A stretch of 64,000 bases of DNA from Acinetobacter marinus (GCF_900096915.1 NZ_FMYK01000004.1:62001-126000); one strand, 5' to 3'; positions 43,203 to 52,895 are shown, counted from the first letter of the stretch. Made by a program: numbers and translations. Notes: generated by a model not told the origin, from the letters alone.

Positions 43203-43772
43203 CTAGGCACGAATGATTTGTCCAGTCACCGCATCATTGATGCGACTCGGTTCAGGACTATCGCCTAATTCTCCTGATAAAATAGCAACCTGATCATGAA
43301 AATAATCGACCACTTGTTCAGCAGTACGAGCAGGGGCAAGTCCCGCAGGATTAGCACTGGTTGATACCACAAAATTATCAAACCCACGGCAAAGCTGTTG
43401 GCACAGCGGATGTGACGTGACCCGAATCGCCACCCGATCGTGATCACCATAAATCCACTGCGGAATATCGGCATGTATCGGTAATAACCATGTTTGCGCC
43501 CGTTGATTATTTTTGGCATTAAGCCATGAATCAATCACTTGCTGCCGTATGGTTTGATCAAGATCAGCAAGCAAAGGCTCAACCCGTTCGATACTTTCAC
43601 TGAGTAAAATCACCCCTTTTTCAATCGGGCGCTGTTTGAGTTTGAGAATTTTTTGAAATGCAGCTGCTTGACGTAGATCACAGCCCAAGCCCCAAACCGC
43701 TTCAGTGGGATAAGCCAGCACTTCACCGTGTTGTAAGGTGGCAATGGCATGTTCTAGATTGACATGGTTCAT
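43203..43772 (-). CDS. tsaC: Threonylcarbamoyl-AMP synthase TsaC
   Basis: Start at the ATG complementary to 43770-43772 (MNHVNLEHAIATLQHGEVLA); a nine-residue extension upstream lacks a ribosome binding site. The 189-residue YrdC-domain protein has YPTEAVWGLGCD, the KLKQRP loop and VVSTSANPAG. It makes threonylcarbamoyl-AMP for the t6A37 tRNA modification. It follows dprA by 100 bases on the same strand, as in many gammaproteobacteria. Confidence 0.95.
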   Translation of the reverse strand: MNHVNLEHAIATLQHGEVLAYPTEAVWGLGCDLRQAAAFQKILKLKQRPIEKGVILLSESIERVEPLLADLDQTIRQQVIDSWLNAKNNQRAQTWLLPIHADIPQWIYGDHDRVAIRVTSHPLCQQLCRGFDNFVVSTSANPAGLAPARTAEQVVDYFHDQVAILSGELGDSPEPSRINDAVTGQIIRA

Positions 43773-43872
43773 GAAGGTACTCAAGAGATTCGAATTCAAG
43801 TTGCTTTTCGGTTGGAGAAACAGACGAGGTGCTCATTCACATTGCACAATGAATTAACTGCACAAATCGCAA

Positions 43873-45087
43873 TTAACAGCGTAAATAACGTCCAGCATGC
43901 TGACGACAGACACCGAGTAATTCTAATTCTACCAAAGCCACATTCAGTTCGCTGGTCGAAGTCTGTACACGTGATGCTAGCTCATCTAGGGATAAACCCA
44001 CCCAATCCAATTCTGCGTAGAGCTGTGAAAGATGCATGGGAATATCGACTTGTGCAGGGATCACCGCAGTAGGATTTGTCGTTTTTGGTGTTCGAGACTT
44101 TTCACTGGATGGTTTTATCCGAGCTTTTTCGATCAGTGGCTTTTCGATGGAAATATCTGCATCAGCTTGATGGACATTGATGTGCGGTCGAAAGGCATTG
44201 AGGTCTTCTAATAACTGCTCAGGGTGATCAATCAATGTTGCGCCTTCACGGATCAGCTGATGGCAACCTTGATGATATTGGCTATAAATGTGTCCTGGAA
44301 TAGCAAAAACCGATTTACCTTGCTCAGCCGCTGTTTTGGCGGTAATCAATGAGCCACTTTTTAAACCCGCTTCAACCACTAAGGTCGCCTCACTCAGTCC
44401 GCTAATGATGCGGTTACGTCGTGGAAAATTTTGTTTCGCAGGTGGGGTATTGGGTAAAAATTCGCTGACAATGGCACCGCCTGTATCGATAATTTGCTGG
44501 CAGAGTTGCTGATGCTCAGCGGGATAGCATTGATCGAGCCCAGTCCCAATCACCGCTACGGTTTGTCCTTGTCCAATCGCCCCTTGATGTGCTGCTGCAT
44601 CGATGCCCACAGCCAGACCACTACAAATCGGATAGTGGCGACTGGCAAAATAGGCGGCAAAGTCATAGGATACTTGAGCACCGTGTGGACTCGGTTTACG
44701 ACTGCCGACGAGGGCAATTTGTGTGTGTTGTAACACGCTTTTATCACCACGGACAAATAGGATTGGCGGGCGATCGTCATAGGGCATCAGTTGTTTGGGA
44801 TAATCACCAATGCCTTCAAATAAAAGGTAGTCACAATGTTGATCAATACGTTCGATACATTGTTGAAACTGCTGTTGTCCAGCGTCGCTATGAAATTCTT
44901 CTAATCGTTTCAGATGGTTGGCATGCAGATGCAGTTGTTGCCACGTGTTGAGGTGTTTGAGTTCTAGGGCGTGTTCTGCGACTTGAAAGTAGTCAATTAA
45001 CTTGAAGTAGCTTGCCACGGAATGACGCAACACGTACCACAGTTTGAGTTTTGCCAACTCAGGCGGGGATAGTGTTTGCATCTTCAT
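43873..45087 (-). CDS. dprA: DNA-processing protein DprA (Smf)
   Basis: A 404-residue DprA. A SAM-like N-terminus is followed by the Rossmann domain with VGSRKPSPHG, CSGLAVGIDAAAHQGA, FPRRNRIISGLS and VEAGLKSGSLITA. A variable linker (about 295-345) and a C-terminal winged-helix (LDELASRVQTSTSELNVAL) complete it. DprA protects incoming single-stranded DNA and loads RecA during transformation. With the ComC/ComE/ComF-like pilus genes in the same window it supports natural competence. Confidence 0.96.
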   Translation of the reverse strand: MKMQTLSPPELAKLKLWYVLRHSVASYFKLIDYFQVAEHALELKHLNTWQQLHLHANHLKRLEEFHSDAGQQQFQQCIERIDQHCDYLLFEGIGDYPKQLMPYDDRPPILFVRGDKSVLQHTQIALVGSRKPSPHGAQVSYDFAAYFASRHYPICSGLAVGIDAAAHQGAIGQGQTVAVIGTGLDQCYPAEHQQLCQQIIDTGGAIVSEFLPNTPPAKQNFPRRNRIISGLSEATLVVEAGLKSGSLITAKTAAEQGKSVFAIPGHIYSQYHQGCHQLIREGATLIDHPEQLLEDLNAFRPHINVHQADADISIEKPLIEKARIKPSSEKSRTPKTTNPTAVIPAQVDIPMHLSQLYAELDWVGLSLDELASRVQTSTSELNVALVELELLGVCRQHAGRYLRC

Positions 45088-45179
45088 GGCAAACTCCTTT
45101 ATCTTTAAATTTCACCTGTCGACGCATGGATCAAAATATCTGCGCCGACAAGGAAATGCCATCTACGATGGATGATGAT

Positions 45180-46316
45180 TTATTCTTCTGAAAGAGGCGC
45201 TGCCAAGATCGCACCTGTTTTAATCGGCATGCTACTATCTAAGATATAGGCATAGCTGACCTGATCAAAGGTACGGAATACCAAGGCATGACCAACGCGC
45301 TGATTTGGCAATTTGACATTTTCTTTGGTTTTCGGATCGACAGTAGTTTCGCCAAGTTGATCCAGCGCAAAGACTTGTCCAACGGTTGCACCATCTTGTA
45401 GACCACGATTAATCGCCACCACACTGTGCTTACCTGCCGTACCAATCGAGCCAAGTACACGAATCACTTGACCACCATCGCTGACTTGATCGACAGGAAC
45501 AGGGTAGAATAAGGTCGGTAGCATCGGATCATAGATCGGCAATAACAAATCGCCTTTGCGTACTTCGCCTTTGTAAGTCTGCTTGATTTCATAGGTGCTG
45601 ATGTCATTGTCGACTTGTGTCACCATACCTGTAGCGACTTGGCTTAACTCCAGTGCAGCGACATATTCTTTGCCTTCAGCATCTTTGAATTTGTACGGGT
45701 CGCCTTGACGATAGATGGCATAGGCTTGACCAAGTTGCACCCCATTACCACGGATATAAATACGATCGCCTTCTGCCGCCAATACATGTTGTTCAGTCAT
45801 ACCAAGGACATACGGGACATTCTCTAAAGTATTTGGAGAAATGACGATACTGCGTTCAAGCCAGTGACGAATTTCATCGAGCGGAATCACAGGAATGGCA
45901 TTATGTAAGGATTCAACACGGATCTGTGCTTGTGTATTGCCACCTGCACGGCGGATAATACCTTCACAACCATCACCCTCATCACGACCGATAAGTGGAC
46001 GACCATCCACTGTACAGAGCAATAAGCGATCGCCTGGGTAGATCAAATGCGGGTTGCGGACATGTTTGTTACTTGCCCAAATTTCAGGCCAGCGCCACGG
46101 TTTGTCCAAGAAGCGTCCAGAAATATCCCACAATGTATCGCCTTTTTTGACAATATAGACATTGGGTGCATCTGCACGTAGTGACGGTGGTGTTGGATTT
46201 TTCGCTTGCGTTTCGACCGCAACCCCCAGACCTAAGCCCATACACAATGCGACTGCCAAAGCGCCCCGTTTGAATATAGTCTTGATGTTTGCTTGGTTAT
46301 GCAAAACTTTTGTCAT
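45180..46316 (-). CDS. LysM-domain periplasmic protein
   Basis: Two ATG codons six bases apart are possible; I use the one complementary to 46314-46316, nine bases after AGGG. The 378-residue protein has a long-n-region signal peptide ending VETQA-KN and one LysM domain at about residues 53-102 (YIVKKGDTLWDISGRFLDKPWRWPEIW, HLIYPGDRLLL). A 250-residue C-terminal part follows with no known domain. LysM binds peptidoglycan. It heads the leftward lysM-dprA-tsaC cluster and is divergent from def. Confidence 0.9.
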   Translation of the reverse strand: MTKVLHNQANIKTIFKRGALAVALCMGLGLGVAVETQAKNPTPPSLRADAPNVYIVKKGDTLWDISGRFLDKPWRWPEIWASNKHVRNPHLIYPGDRLLLCTVDGRPLIGRDEGDGCEGIIRRAGGNTQAQIRVESLHNAIPVIPLDEIRHWLERSIVISPNTLENVPYVLGMTEQHVLAAEGDRIYIRGNGVQLGQAYAIYRQGDPYKFKDAEGKEYVAALELSQVATGMVTQVDNDISTYEIKQTYKGEVRKGDLLLPIYDPMLPTLFYPVPVDQVSDGGQVIRVLGSIGTAGKHSVVAINRGLQDGATVGQVFALDQLGETTVDPKTKENVKLPNQRVGHALVFRTFDQVSYAYILDSSMPIKTGAILAAPLSEE

Positions 46317-46440
46317 TATCATAATCCCTAATATTGTGTTTGTAATTCAGCTATAATGTCAGCCGATACAAACGCCCCCTAGTGAAGTAAATAGTTTAAT
46401 TTTAGGCATTTGCTTTACCAATGGCAACTGTGAGGACCAT

Positions 46441-46971
46441 ATGGCACTGCTACCTATTTTAAGTTTCCCCGATCAACGCTTACGCACCATTGCCAAGCCT
46501 GTAGAAGACGTCAATGATGAGATTCGTCAGCTCGCAGCAGATATGTTTGAAACCATGTATGCCGCACCTGGCATTGGTTTGGCTGCGACACAAGTTGATC
46601 GCCATATTCAGTTGATCGTGATGGATCTGTCTGAAAATAAAGATCAGCCTATGGTGTTCATCAACCCAAAAATCACACCGCTGACTGAGCAAACAGCACC
46701 TTATGAAGAAGGCTGTCTTTCAGTCCCTCAAATATACGATAAAGTTGAGCGTCCGTCACGTGTAAAAATCGAGGCTTTGAACTTAGACGGTGAAAAAATT
46801 GAGATCGAAGCGGATGAATTGCTTGCGGTGTGCATCCAGCATGAGATGGATCACTTAAATGGCAAACTGTTTGTGGACTATTTATCGCCACTCAAACGTC
46901 AACGTGCTCGTGACAAAGTCGAAAAATATGTACGCCAACAGCAAAAGCAAAAAGTGCCTGTGAAACGTTGA
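46441..46971 (+). CDS. def: Peptide deformylase
   Basis: A 176-residue Def with all three motifs: GIGLAATQ, EGCLSVP and QHEMDHLNG, which provide the metal ligands Cys and two His. It removes the formyl group from nascent proteins. CTGTGAGGACCAT precedes the ATG. The usual partner fmt does not follow; a terminator and the convergent TerC gene do. Confidence 0.97.
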   Translation: MALLPILSFPDQRLRTIAKPVEDVNDEIRQLAADMFETMYAAPGIGLAATQVDRHIQLIVMDLSENKDQPMVFINPKITPLTEQTAPYEEGCLSVPQIYDKVERPSRVKIEALNLDGEKIEIEADELLAVCIQHEMDHLNGKLFVDYLSPLKRQRARDKVEKYVRQQQKQKVPVKR

Positions 46972-47026
46972 TTTCGGCTGTGATTTCAAGCGTTGTATAA
47001 ACCATCATTGAGAATCTGTGACGCAT

Positions 47027-47055
47027 AAAAAAACTGCCACGAAGGCAGTTTTTTT
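47027..47055. terminator. Bidirectional terminator between def and the TerC/CBS gene
   Basis: AAAAAAACTGCC and GGCAGTTTTTTT pair perfectly around ACGAA between convergent genes. Confidence 0.92.
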
Positions 47056-47069
47056 ATCATCGTTACAAA

Positions 47070-48650
47070 TTAATCCGCAGTCGACTGATAAGGATCAAGT
47101 TTGCTGATGCGCACTCGATCGATCTTATGTCCATCCATAGTCAAAATATCGAAGAGGAAGCCATCGGCTTTGATGCTTTCACCATCACTCGGTACTCGAC
47201 CGAAGTGCCACAGCAAGTAACCTGACAGGGTAGAGTATTCTTCATTGTCATCGACCAAGTCTTTATCAATCAAAATCGAGACATGACGAATATCACTCGA
47301 TCCATCCAGCATCCACACGCCGTCTTCGAGCACTTCTGCATCAGGTAAAATCTCATCTTCATCATCTGGGAATTCACCTGCGATGGCTTCTAAGATGTCG
47401 ATCGGCGTGGCAATTCCTTCGATTGAGCCATATTCATTGAGGACAATCGCAATCTGCATTGGCGCATTACGAAGTTGTTCCATCAAGGTCAGCACTTTTA
47501 AGTTTTCATGCACCACCAGCGGTTGACGAAGATTGTCTTCGATACGGATTTCACCTGTTTCTAGCAAGTCATTCATGACTTTGTGAGTCAGGGCGACACC
47601 TGCAAGATTGTCCAGATTATCTCGTGCAATCAAAATGCGTGAATGTCCAATCGCGAGCAACTTCTCTTTTAGGTCGGGATCATCCAGATCAAGCCACTCA
47701 AGATCAGGACGAGGTGTCATGATCGACTTCACAGGACGTTCAGCCAGGGTGAGTACGCCGTGAATCATGCCTTTTTCTTCATCCGAAAAGACATCGTTCA
47801 CAGAGGAATGTGTCGCCAAAATATCCGCTGTTTCTGAAAGATGTTCACTGTCATGATGTTCCACATGACGACCACCCAATAAGCGCAGTACAGCAGATGC
47901 GGTACGAGAGCGCAGATCAGTGGTGGTGATCATCTTCTCACGACTACGTTTGGTGGCTTGGTTGATCGCTTCGATCATCACCGAGAAGCCAATTGCCGCG
48001 TAGAGGTAACCTTTTGGAATGTGGAAGCCAAAGCCTTCGATCACCAAAGAGAAACCGATCATAAATAAGAATGCCAAACACAGAATCACCACGGTTGGAT
48101 GCTTATTGACAAAGTTCATCAATGGCTTAGAGGCAATGATCATCACCGCCATAGCGATCACCACAGCCGTCATCATAACGGTCAGATGTGGCACCATACC
48201 GACAGCGGTAATCACACTGTCTAAGGAGAACACCGCATCGAGCACCACGATTTGGGCGATGACCATCCAGAAGGCGGCATGTACCACTTGTTCTTCTTTG
48301 GCTTCGTCTTTCCCTGCGATACGCTCATGGATTTCCATGGTGGCTTTAAACAGCAAGAATAAACCACCGACAATCAAGATCAGGTCACGTCCTGAAAAAC
48401 CAAAGCCAAATACGGTAAATAAATCATCGGTCAAGGTCATGACCCATGAAATCGAGGCGAGCAAGATCAAACGCATGATCAGCGCCAAGCCTAAACCGAC
48501 TAGACGGGCTTTGTTACGTTGTTCTGGTGGTAATTTTTCTGCCAAAATGGCAATAAAGACAAGGTTGTCGATACCCAAAACGATTTCAAGTACGACTAAT
48601 GTGGCGAGTCCCACCCAAGCGGATGGATCAGACATCCATTCAAATAACAT
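47070..48650 (-). CDS. TerC-family membrane protein with CBS pair and CorC/HlyC domain
   Basis: From the ATG complementary to 48648-48650 (AAAGGAG eight bases upstream) the protein has 526 residues. An N-terminal TerC domain of seven segments has EIVLGIDNLVFIAILA and QIVVLDAVFSLDSVITAVGM, whose acidic residues suggest metal transport. Two CBS domains follow (about 300-415), then a CorC_HlyC domain (about 430-520, DGVWMLDGSSDIRHV, YSTLSGYLLWHFGRVP). E. coli YoaE and YegH share this layout. TerC relatives act in manganese export or metallation of exported proteins; role here is inferred. I see no yybP-ykoY riboswitch upstream. Confidence 0.9.
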   Translation of the reverse strand: MLFEWMSDPSAWVGLATLVVLEIVLGIDNLVFIAILAEKLPPEQRNKARLVGLGLALIMRLILLASISWVMTLTDDLFTVFGFGFSGRDLILIVGGLFLLFKATMEIHERIAGKDEAKEEQVVHAAFWMVIAQIVVLDAVFSLDSVITAVGMVPHLTVMMTAVVIAMAVMIIASKPLMNFVNKHPTVVILCLAFLFMIGFSLVIEGFGFHIPKGYLYAAIGFSVMIEAINQATKRSREKMITTTDLRSRTASAVLRLLGGRHVEHHDSEHLSETADILATHSSVNDVFSDEEKGMIHGVLTLAERPVKSIMTPRPDLEWLDLDDPDLKEKLLAIGHSRILIARDNLDNLAGVALTHKVMNDLLETGEIRIEDNLRQPLVVHENLKVLTLMEQLRNAPMQIAIVLNEYGSIEGIATPIDILEAIAGEFPDDEDEILPDAEVLEDGVWMLDGSSDIRHVSILIDKDLVDDNEEYSTLSGYLLWHFGRVPSDGESIKADGFLFDILTMDGHKIDRVRISKLDPYQSTAD

Positions 48651-48953
48651 CTGCACTCTCCTTTGAATTAGGAGCGTGCATTGATGCATCCCATAAATTT
48701 AAAATATTATTTTTGATCAAAATAAAAGCATTATCACCAAGTACGTGACAACATCGAGGTTTCATAGGGGGTATTTAAGTGGTCAAAGGAATGCTCAGTA
48801 TATGCAAGTCTGTGATCAATTTCATTAAAAATTAAAGTAAAAATTGAGGTTTTTGTTGCGAAATATTGTTGATTTTTTGTGCAAAGTCATGCTCGGGTAA
48901 TATGTTGTCATAAAAATTGCATAAAGCGTCTATAAGCATGATGAGTTGCTCGC

Positions 48954-48959
48954 TATACT
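48954..48959 (+). promoter_or_regulatory. Possible -10 box for the LOG-family gene
   Basis: TATACT lies 53 bases before the ATG at 49013, without a good -35. The surrounding 362-base divergent region (48651-49012) is AT-rich and otherwise holds only a short TGCAT/ATGCA palindrome near 48680. Confidence 0.35.
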
Positions 48960-49012
48960 AGAAAAGAAAAGCCTTGAGTAGTAGCAGACGAGTGAGTGAA
49001 GAGAACACGAAA

Positions 49013-49756
49013 ATGAGTAGTCATATGCAAGATACAATTCAATCTAATCCAATCCAATCTAATTCAATCAAGCCCAGTCCAGTGAATTCTAGCCCAGTGA
49101 ATGCTAATCAAAGCCAAAGCAATTCGAAATCTAGCAATACATTTGCAACATCCACACCGCATAATCAAAGCTATATCCGTAAACAGACCAATCAAACCTT
49201 AATCGCACTGTATTGTGGCTCTCGTGCGGGCAATAAGCCGATCTACCAACAATCTGCCATCGCCCTCGCCAAAACCCTTGCAGAAAATGATTTTGGCGCA
49301 GTCTATGGCGGTGCAAGCATCGGGCTGATGGGACAAATTGCCGATACGGTGATTGAGCATGGCGCTGATGTGGTTGGTGTGATTCCAGAGTTTATGCTGG
49401 ATTATGAGATCGCCAATCAAAAACTCACCGAGCTACACGTGGTCGATACCATGCACACCCGTAAAGCGATGATGGCAGAGCGTGCCAGTGCATTTATTGC
49501 CTTGCCAGGCGGCTTGGGGACTTTTGAAGAAATTCTTGAAATCGCAACTTGGGGACAGCTTAATCAACATCAAAAACCAATGATGATTTTTAATGTCAAT
49601 GGCTTCTACAATCCCTTAATTGCACAGCTTGATCATGCGGTAGAGGAAGGCTTCTTACCACTGCATCATCGTGCCAAGATTTTGGTCTGTGATGATATTC
49701 AGCAGATTTTAGAGGTGTTGGAAAATTTAAATACACCGAGTGAGTTTGCGATCTAA
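49013..49756 (+). CDS. LOG-family protein (cytokinin riboside phosphoribohydrolase-like)
   Basis: The core from about residue 60 (TLIALYCGSRAGNKPIYQQSA) to the end is a LOG domain, with YGGASIGLMG, the R of MHTRKAMMAERA and PGGLGTFEEILE. Such proteins cleave nucleoside 5'-monophosphates to base and ribose phosphate; older databases call them lysine decarboxylases. The first 60 residues are Ser/Asn/Gln-rich low complexity encoded by degenerate AATCCAATCT-like repeats, not seen in typical LOG proteins of about 195 residues. Start at ATG 49013 is likely but not certain. A terminator follows. Confidence 0.85.
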   Translation: MSSHMQDTIQSNPIQSNSIKPSPVNSSPVNANQSQSNSKSSNTFATSTPHNQSYIRKQTNQTLIALYCGSRAGNKPIYQQSAIALAKTLAENDFGAVYGGASIGLMGQIADTVIEHGADVVGVIPEFMLDYEIANQKLTELHVVDTMHTRKAMMAERASAFIALPGGLGTFEEILEIATWGQLNQHQKPMMIFNVNGFYNPLIAQLDHAVEEGFLPLHHRAKILVCDDIQQILEVLENLNTPSEFAI

Positions 49757-49773
49757 TTGTTTGGATTATAAGT

Positions 49774-49804
49774 AAAAATGCCATCACGATGGTGGCATTT
49801 TTTT
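49774..49804. terminator. Terminator after the LOG-family gene
   Basis: AAAATGCCATC and GGTGGCATTTT pair with one G-T wobble around ACGAT, followed by a T-run. Confidence 0.85.
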
Positions 49805-49851
49805 AATCACAAGATTTTAAGACGCTAGAATGTGCGATTTAAGCCAACTAT

Positions 49852-50826
49852 CTAAGCAAACCAAGCATTGATGTGTTGGTAGAGCCAAGGTAAACCCGCC
49901 GCCAACAAAATACTCACCGCTAAACCAAGCAACAGCTTCATCGCATCTTTACTGATATTGCGTGCGGTATAGCGGCTATCGACGGAGACCATATGCATCG
50001 AGATGGCAAATTCACGCCCAGCAAGTAGACCGAGGAATACCCATGTGGTGCTCATCGGAATATTGCTCCATTCCTTGAATACCAGCAAAATCAACGCATA
50101 CATAAAGTCGATGATAGTCGCTGCACGAATGTCTTCCACACCAGTTTTGGTGTTAATAATGTTTTGGATCGCACCGCCACGTTGATAGAAAATAATTCCC
50201 ATCAGCACCACAAATGTCGTCACTGCAAACAGCATAAACTCAAGTGGCACTTGGCGTGGCACGTAAACGAAGATATTCGCCAAATCCTGAATCAGCCATT
50301 GACTCCAGAGGAATGCGGTAGCGCCCCATTGCAGTACAATCCAAAACTTGGTCGGTGACTCATGTTTAGTTTCAGCGAAGTAAATCGTCACTTTACGAAT
50401 CACAAAACGATACACCAAGATCGCCACCACAAAGGCAACCGCATAACCCATCACGGATTTGGTCAGCATGCTACTCAAGCTACTCGGTGAGAAAATGGTG
50501 AGTACCAAAAAGGTGGTGCTGACAGGAATGCCGTATTTGGTCAGAATAATCAGCAGTATCGGTGGCACGATATACAGCCACGACATGCCATCTTTAGGAA
50601 AGGGGATGGTTTCCAAGCGTCCATAGGCAGCATCACCAATACCCGACGCCCACCAGCCGTATAACAGCACGACGGCAAGAATGGTGCTTGCGAAAATCCA
50701 CAGCACCCACCACGGACGATGCGCATTAGAGGAGATGAATGTGCCTAGGGTTTGCGGAACATCATTACCGACGATAGAGTATGCTGCGAGGCAAAATCCA
50801 ACGACCATCAATACTTCAATCGACAT
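49852..50826 (-). CDS. PiT-like inorganic phosphate transporter family protein
   Basis: A 324-residue membrane protein with about nine segments. The first repeat has SIVGNDVPQTLGTF, resembling the GANDVANAFGT signature of PiT permeases. Repeated STT motifs occur in YGIPVSTTFLVL and NIPMSTTWVFLGLLAGRE, as in the PxSTTH signature. It probably carries phosphate or a related anion across the inner membrane. It diverges from typical PitA, so the assignment is at superfamily level. A Pho-box-like site upstream supports a link to phosphate. Confidence 0.78.
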   Translation of the reverse strand: MSIEVLMVVGFCLAAYSIVGNDVPQTLGTFISSNAHRPWWVLWIFASTILAVVLLYGWWASGIGDAAYGRLETIPFPKDGMSWLYIVPPILLIILTKYGIPVSTTFLVLTIFSPSSLSSMLTKSVMGYAVAFVVAILVYRFVIRKVTIYFAETKHESPTKFWIVLQWGATAFLWSQWLIQDLANIFVYVPRQVPLEFMLFAVTTFVVLMGIIFYQRGGAIQNIINTKTGVEDIRAATIIDFMYALILLVFKEWSNIPMSTTWVFLGLLAGREFAISMHMVSVDSRYTARNISKDAMKLLLGLAVSILLAAGLPWLYQHINAWFA

Positions 50827-50906
50827 AATACATTCCCTTGTAGGACAGTAGGCGTAGCATAAGCAAAAATCGCAAATAGAAAGTGTTGCAAAAATATGGC
50901 TATTTT

Positions 50907-50924
50907 ATGAAAGTTTCATGACAA
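50907..50924 (-). promoter_or_regulatory. Pho-box-like site upstream of the PiT-like gene
   Basis: On the minus strand TTGTCAT, GAAA, CTTTCAT, AAAA gives two PhoB half-sites 11 bases apart, about 80 bases before the start codon. The consensus half-site is CTGTCAT. Confidence 0.65.
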
Positions 50925-50951
50925 TAGCATCTAAATGTTCTACTTTTATGC

Positions 50952-50979
50952 AAAAAAATAGCAACCCGAAGGTTGCTAT
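50952..50979 (-). terminator. Terminator of the choice-of-anchor I gene
   Basis: On the minus strand ATAGCAACC, a TTCG tetraloop and GGTTGCTAT are followed by a T-run, about 120 bases beyond the stop. Confidence 0.85.
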
Positions 50980-51098
50980 GCACGTTTTTGCTGCTGAGTT
51001 GTGGATTAAGTGATTGACATGAAAATGTTTTTTGTCACTTCATCAAGATTTTTTATCTAAAACATCAGTTATCCAAAACATCAGCCAGCTAAACTCAG

Positions 51099-52895
51099 TT
51101 ATTTTAAGTTGACTTGATAGACAGCGGTACTGCCACTGACTTCATTGCCGACGATCAGAAGTGGTGCGCCAGTTGGTGAGTTTTTAGCAGATACAAATGT
51201 TAAGCCTTCTGGACCAAGATCACCCGCTTCACCATGTTCATGTTGTTCTTCTGTGGCAGTGACTTCACGAGAGTTGATATATTGGACGAATGTCGGTGCT
51301 TTCGGGTTACTGACATCATACACCATGACTCCACCAACACGTTCCAAGCCCACGAAGACAAAGGTTTTCTCACCGATTTTACCAACGGTTAAGCCTTCAG
51401 GCTCAGGACCTTTGTTGTCACTGCGGTCATCGAGCGCAATGCTTTCATGGTCGGAGTTAAATAGTGCAGGTAGTTGCTCGGCAATGGTTTGTTCGATTTG
51501 ATCGCCAGAATCCCACACTTGTGTGCCATGTTCATCCCAAATGCTGAATGACCGCCCACCGAAACTATAGAGTTTGTTATAGGTCATGTAGCCATTGTCA
51601 TCAAGCATTGGCGATCCATCGCTATTTTTCAAATAGCCCATGTTCCAGATGATATTTAAGCGACCGAGATTTTCATCGGCACGACAGTCATCGCCACAGT
51701 AGGCAAATACCGATGGGTCAAGTTTCGCCCCTTTGGCAAGCGCATAGAGCTGTGCAGGCATATCATCGCCAAGGCGACGTGCAAAACCATCTTTATGCAC
51801 CAGATGTTTCATGCGCAGCTCATCCATAAAGCCTTTGCTGGCATCGCCATTGTAGTAGGCATCTTCATCGCTGATCCATTCCCGTGCATCGCCTTCATTG
51901 GCAGTGACCAAATAAGTTGCACCATCGACATTGTAGCTTGAGATTGCATCTGGCATATACACGCCGTATAAGCCTGTCCACGGTTTGATATTGATCACGC
52001 CATCATCGCTGGCATCAAGTCCCTGACCATCCACACCATGATCTTTAAAACCGAGTGGCAATACATCGCTAACGGTTGCTGTGCTGATGTCGACTTTGGC
52101 AAGCGCATTGTTTTCTTGCAAAGTCACCCATGCGGTTTTGCTGTCGCTTGAGATGGTGATGTATTCAGGTTCTAAGTCTTGTGCAACTGTTGCATTTGGT
52201 CCATAGATACGCACACCTGCATCGATCAATTGGGCTTTCTGCGCATTGAAAGATTTAAAGTCTGCTGTACGGACAGTTGGATTATGAATATCTGTCACAT
52301 CAATGATGCTGATCGAGCCTTCAGGATCAACGGTATAACCCGCATTGGGTTCGCCTTCGTTTGCTACCAAGACACTTTTGCCATCAGGGCTAAAGATGAG
52401 CATATCAGGCAATGCGCCGACATTGACAGAGCTGATCAAGCTCAAGTCCGATGCCTTATAAAATGCGACCAAGCCCGAATCAGTTTTGGTCGGTGCTTGT
52501 ACCGCCAGCGCAACCACGCCATCATACACTGCCACACTATTCACTTCGGAATCAGCCAGCACATCACGTGCCGAAAGTTCGCCGATATGGGTCAAATTGG
52601 TCATATCAGTACCATCCAGCACATCGACCAAGCCTTTCTTGGCATTGACCGTGAAAATGCGTTTTGATGTTGGATCAAAGGCAGTGATTTCTGCGGCACT
52701 TTCAGCAAAGACACTTGTGTTATAACGACTGAGCAAACTGAGTTCGATTGTTTCAGGCGTGACTTCGGCGTGTTCTTCGGTGTTATCGTTTTGGTTGTTG
52801 GATGAATCATCGTCATCATTACACGCAGTAAATAGGAGTGATACGCTGAGTCCCATTGCGATACAGAGCATTTTTTTGTTGAAATTGAATGGCAT
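51099..52895 (-). CDS. Choice-of-anchor I family lipoprotein
   Basis: The start at the ATG complementary to 52893-52895 (GGGGA just upstream) gives 598 residues with lipobox LFTAC (Cys25). An acidic Asp/Asn/Glu-rich linker follows. The rest is a beta-propeller-like domain with FSPDGKSVLVANEGEPNAGY, ISSDSKTAWVTLQENNALAKVDI, TANEGDARE and GPEPEGLT, the signature of choice-of-anchor I proteins. Relatives are often annotated as alkaline phosphatase or phytase-like. Upstream lies a three-part Pho-box, so a role in phosphorus scavenging at the outer membrane is likely but not shown. Confidence 0.85.
   Translation of the reverse strand: MPFNFNKKMLCIAMGLSVSLLFTACNDDDDSSNNQNDNTEEHAEVTPETIELSLLSRYNTSVFAESAAEITAFDPTSKRIFTVNAKKGLVDVLDGTDMTNLTHIGELSARDVLADSEVNSVAVYDGVVALAVQAPTKTDSGLVAFYKASDLSLISSVNVGALPDMLIFSPDGKSVLVANEGEPNAGYTVDPEGSISIIDVTDIHNPTVRTADFKSFNAQKAQLIDAGVRIYGPNATVAQDLEPEYITISSDSKTAWVTLQENNALAKVDISTATVSDVLPLGFKDHGVDGQGLDASDDGVINIKPWTGLYGVYMPDAISSYNVDGATYLVTANEGDAREWISDEDAYYNGDASKGFMDELRMKHLVHKDGFARRLGDDMPAQLYALAKGAKLDPSVFAYCGDDCRADENLGRLNIIWNMGYLKNSDGSPMLDDNGYMTYNKLYSFGGRSFSIWDEHGTQVWDSGDQIEQTIAEQLPALFNSDHESIALDDRSDNKGPEPEGLTVGKIGEKTFVFVGLERVGGVMVYDVSNPKAPTFVQYINSREVTATEEQHEHGEAGDLGPEGLTFVSAKNSPTGAPLLIVGNEVSGSTAVYQVNLK

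Noticed and set aside
48905..48925. Pho-box-like TTGTCAT-AAAA-ATTGCAT before the LOG-family gene
   Set aside because: The second half-site matches poorly and the site is over 30 bases from the only -10-like box, unlike the two better sites near 50.9 and 53.0 kb.
48651..48973. yybP-ykoY manganese riboswitch before the TerC-family gene
   Set aside because: The region is AT-rich and lacks the conserved loops of that motif.
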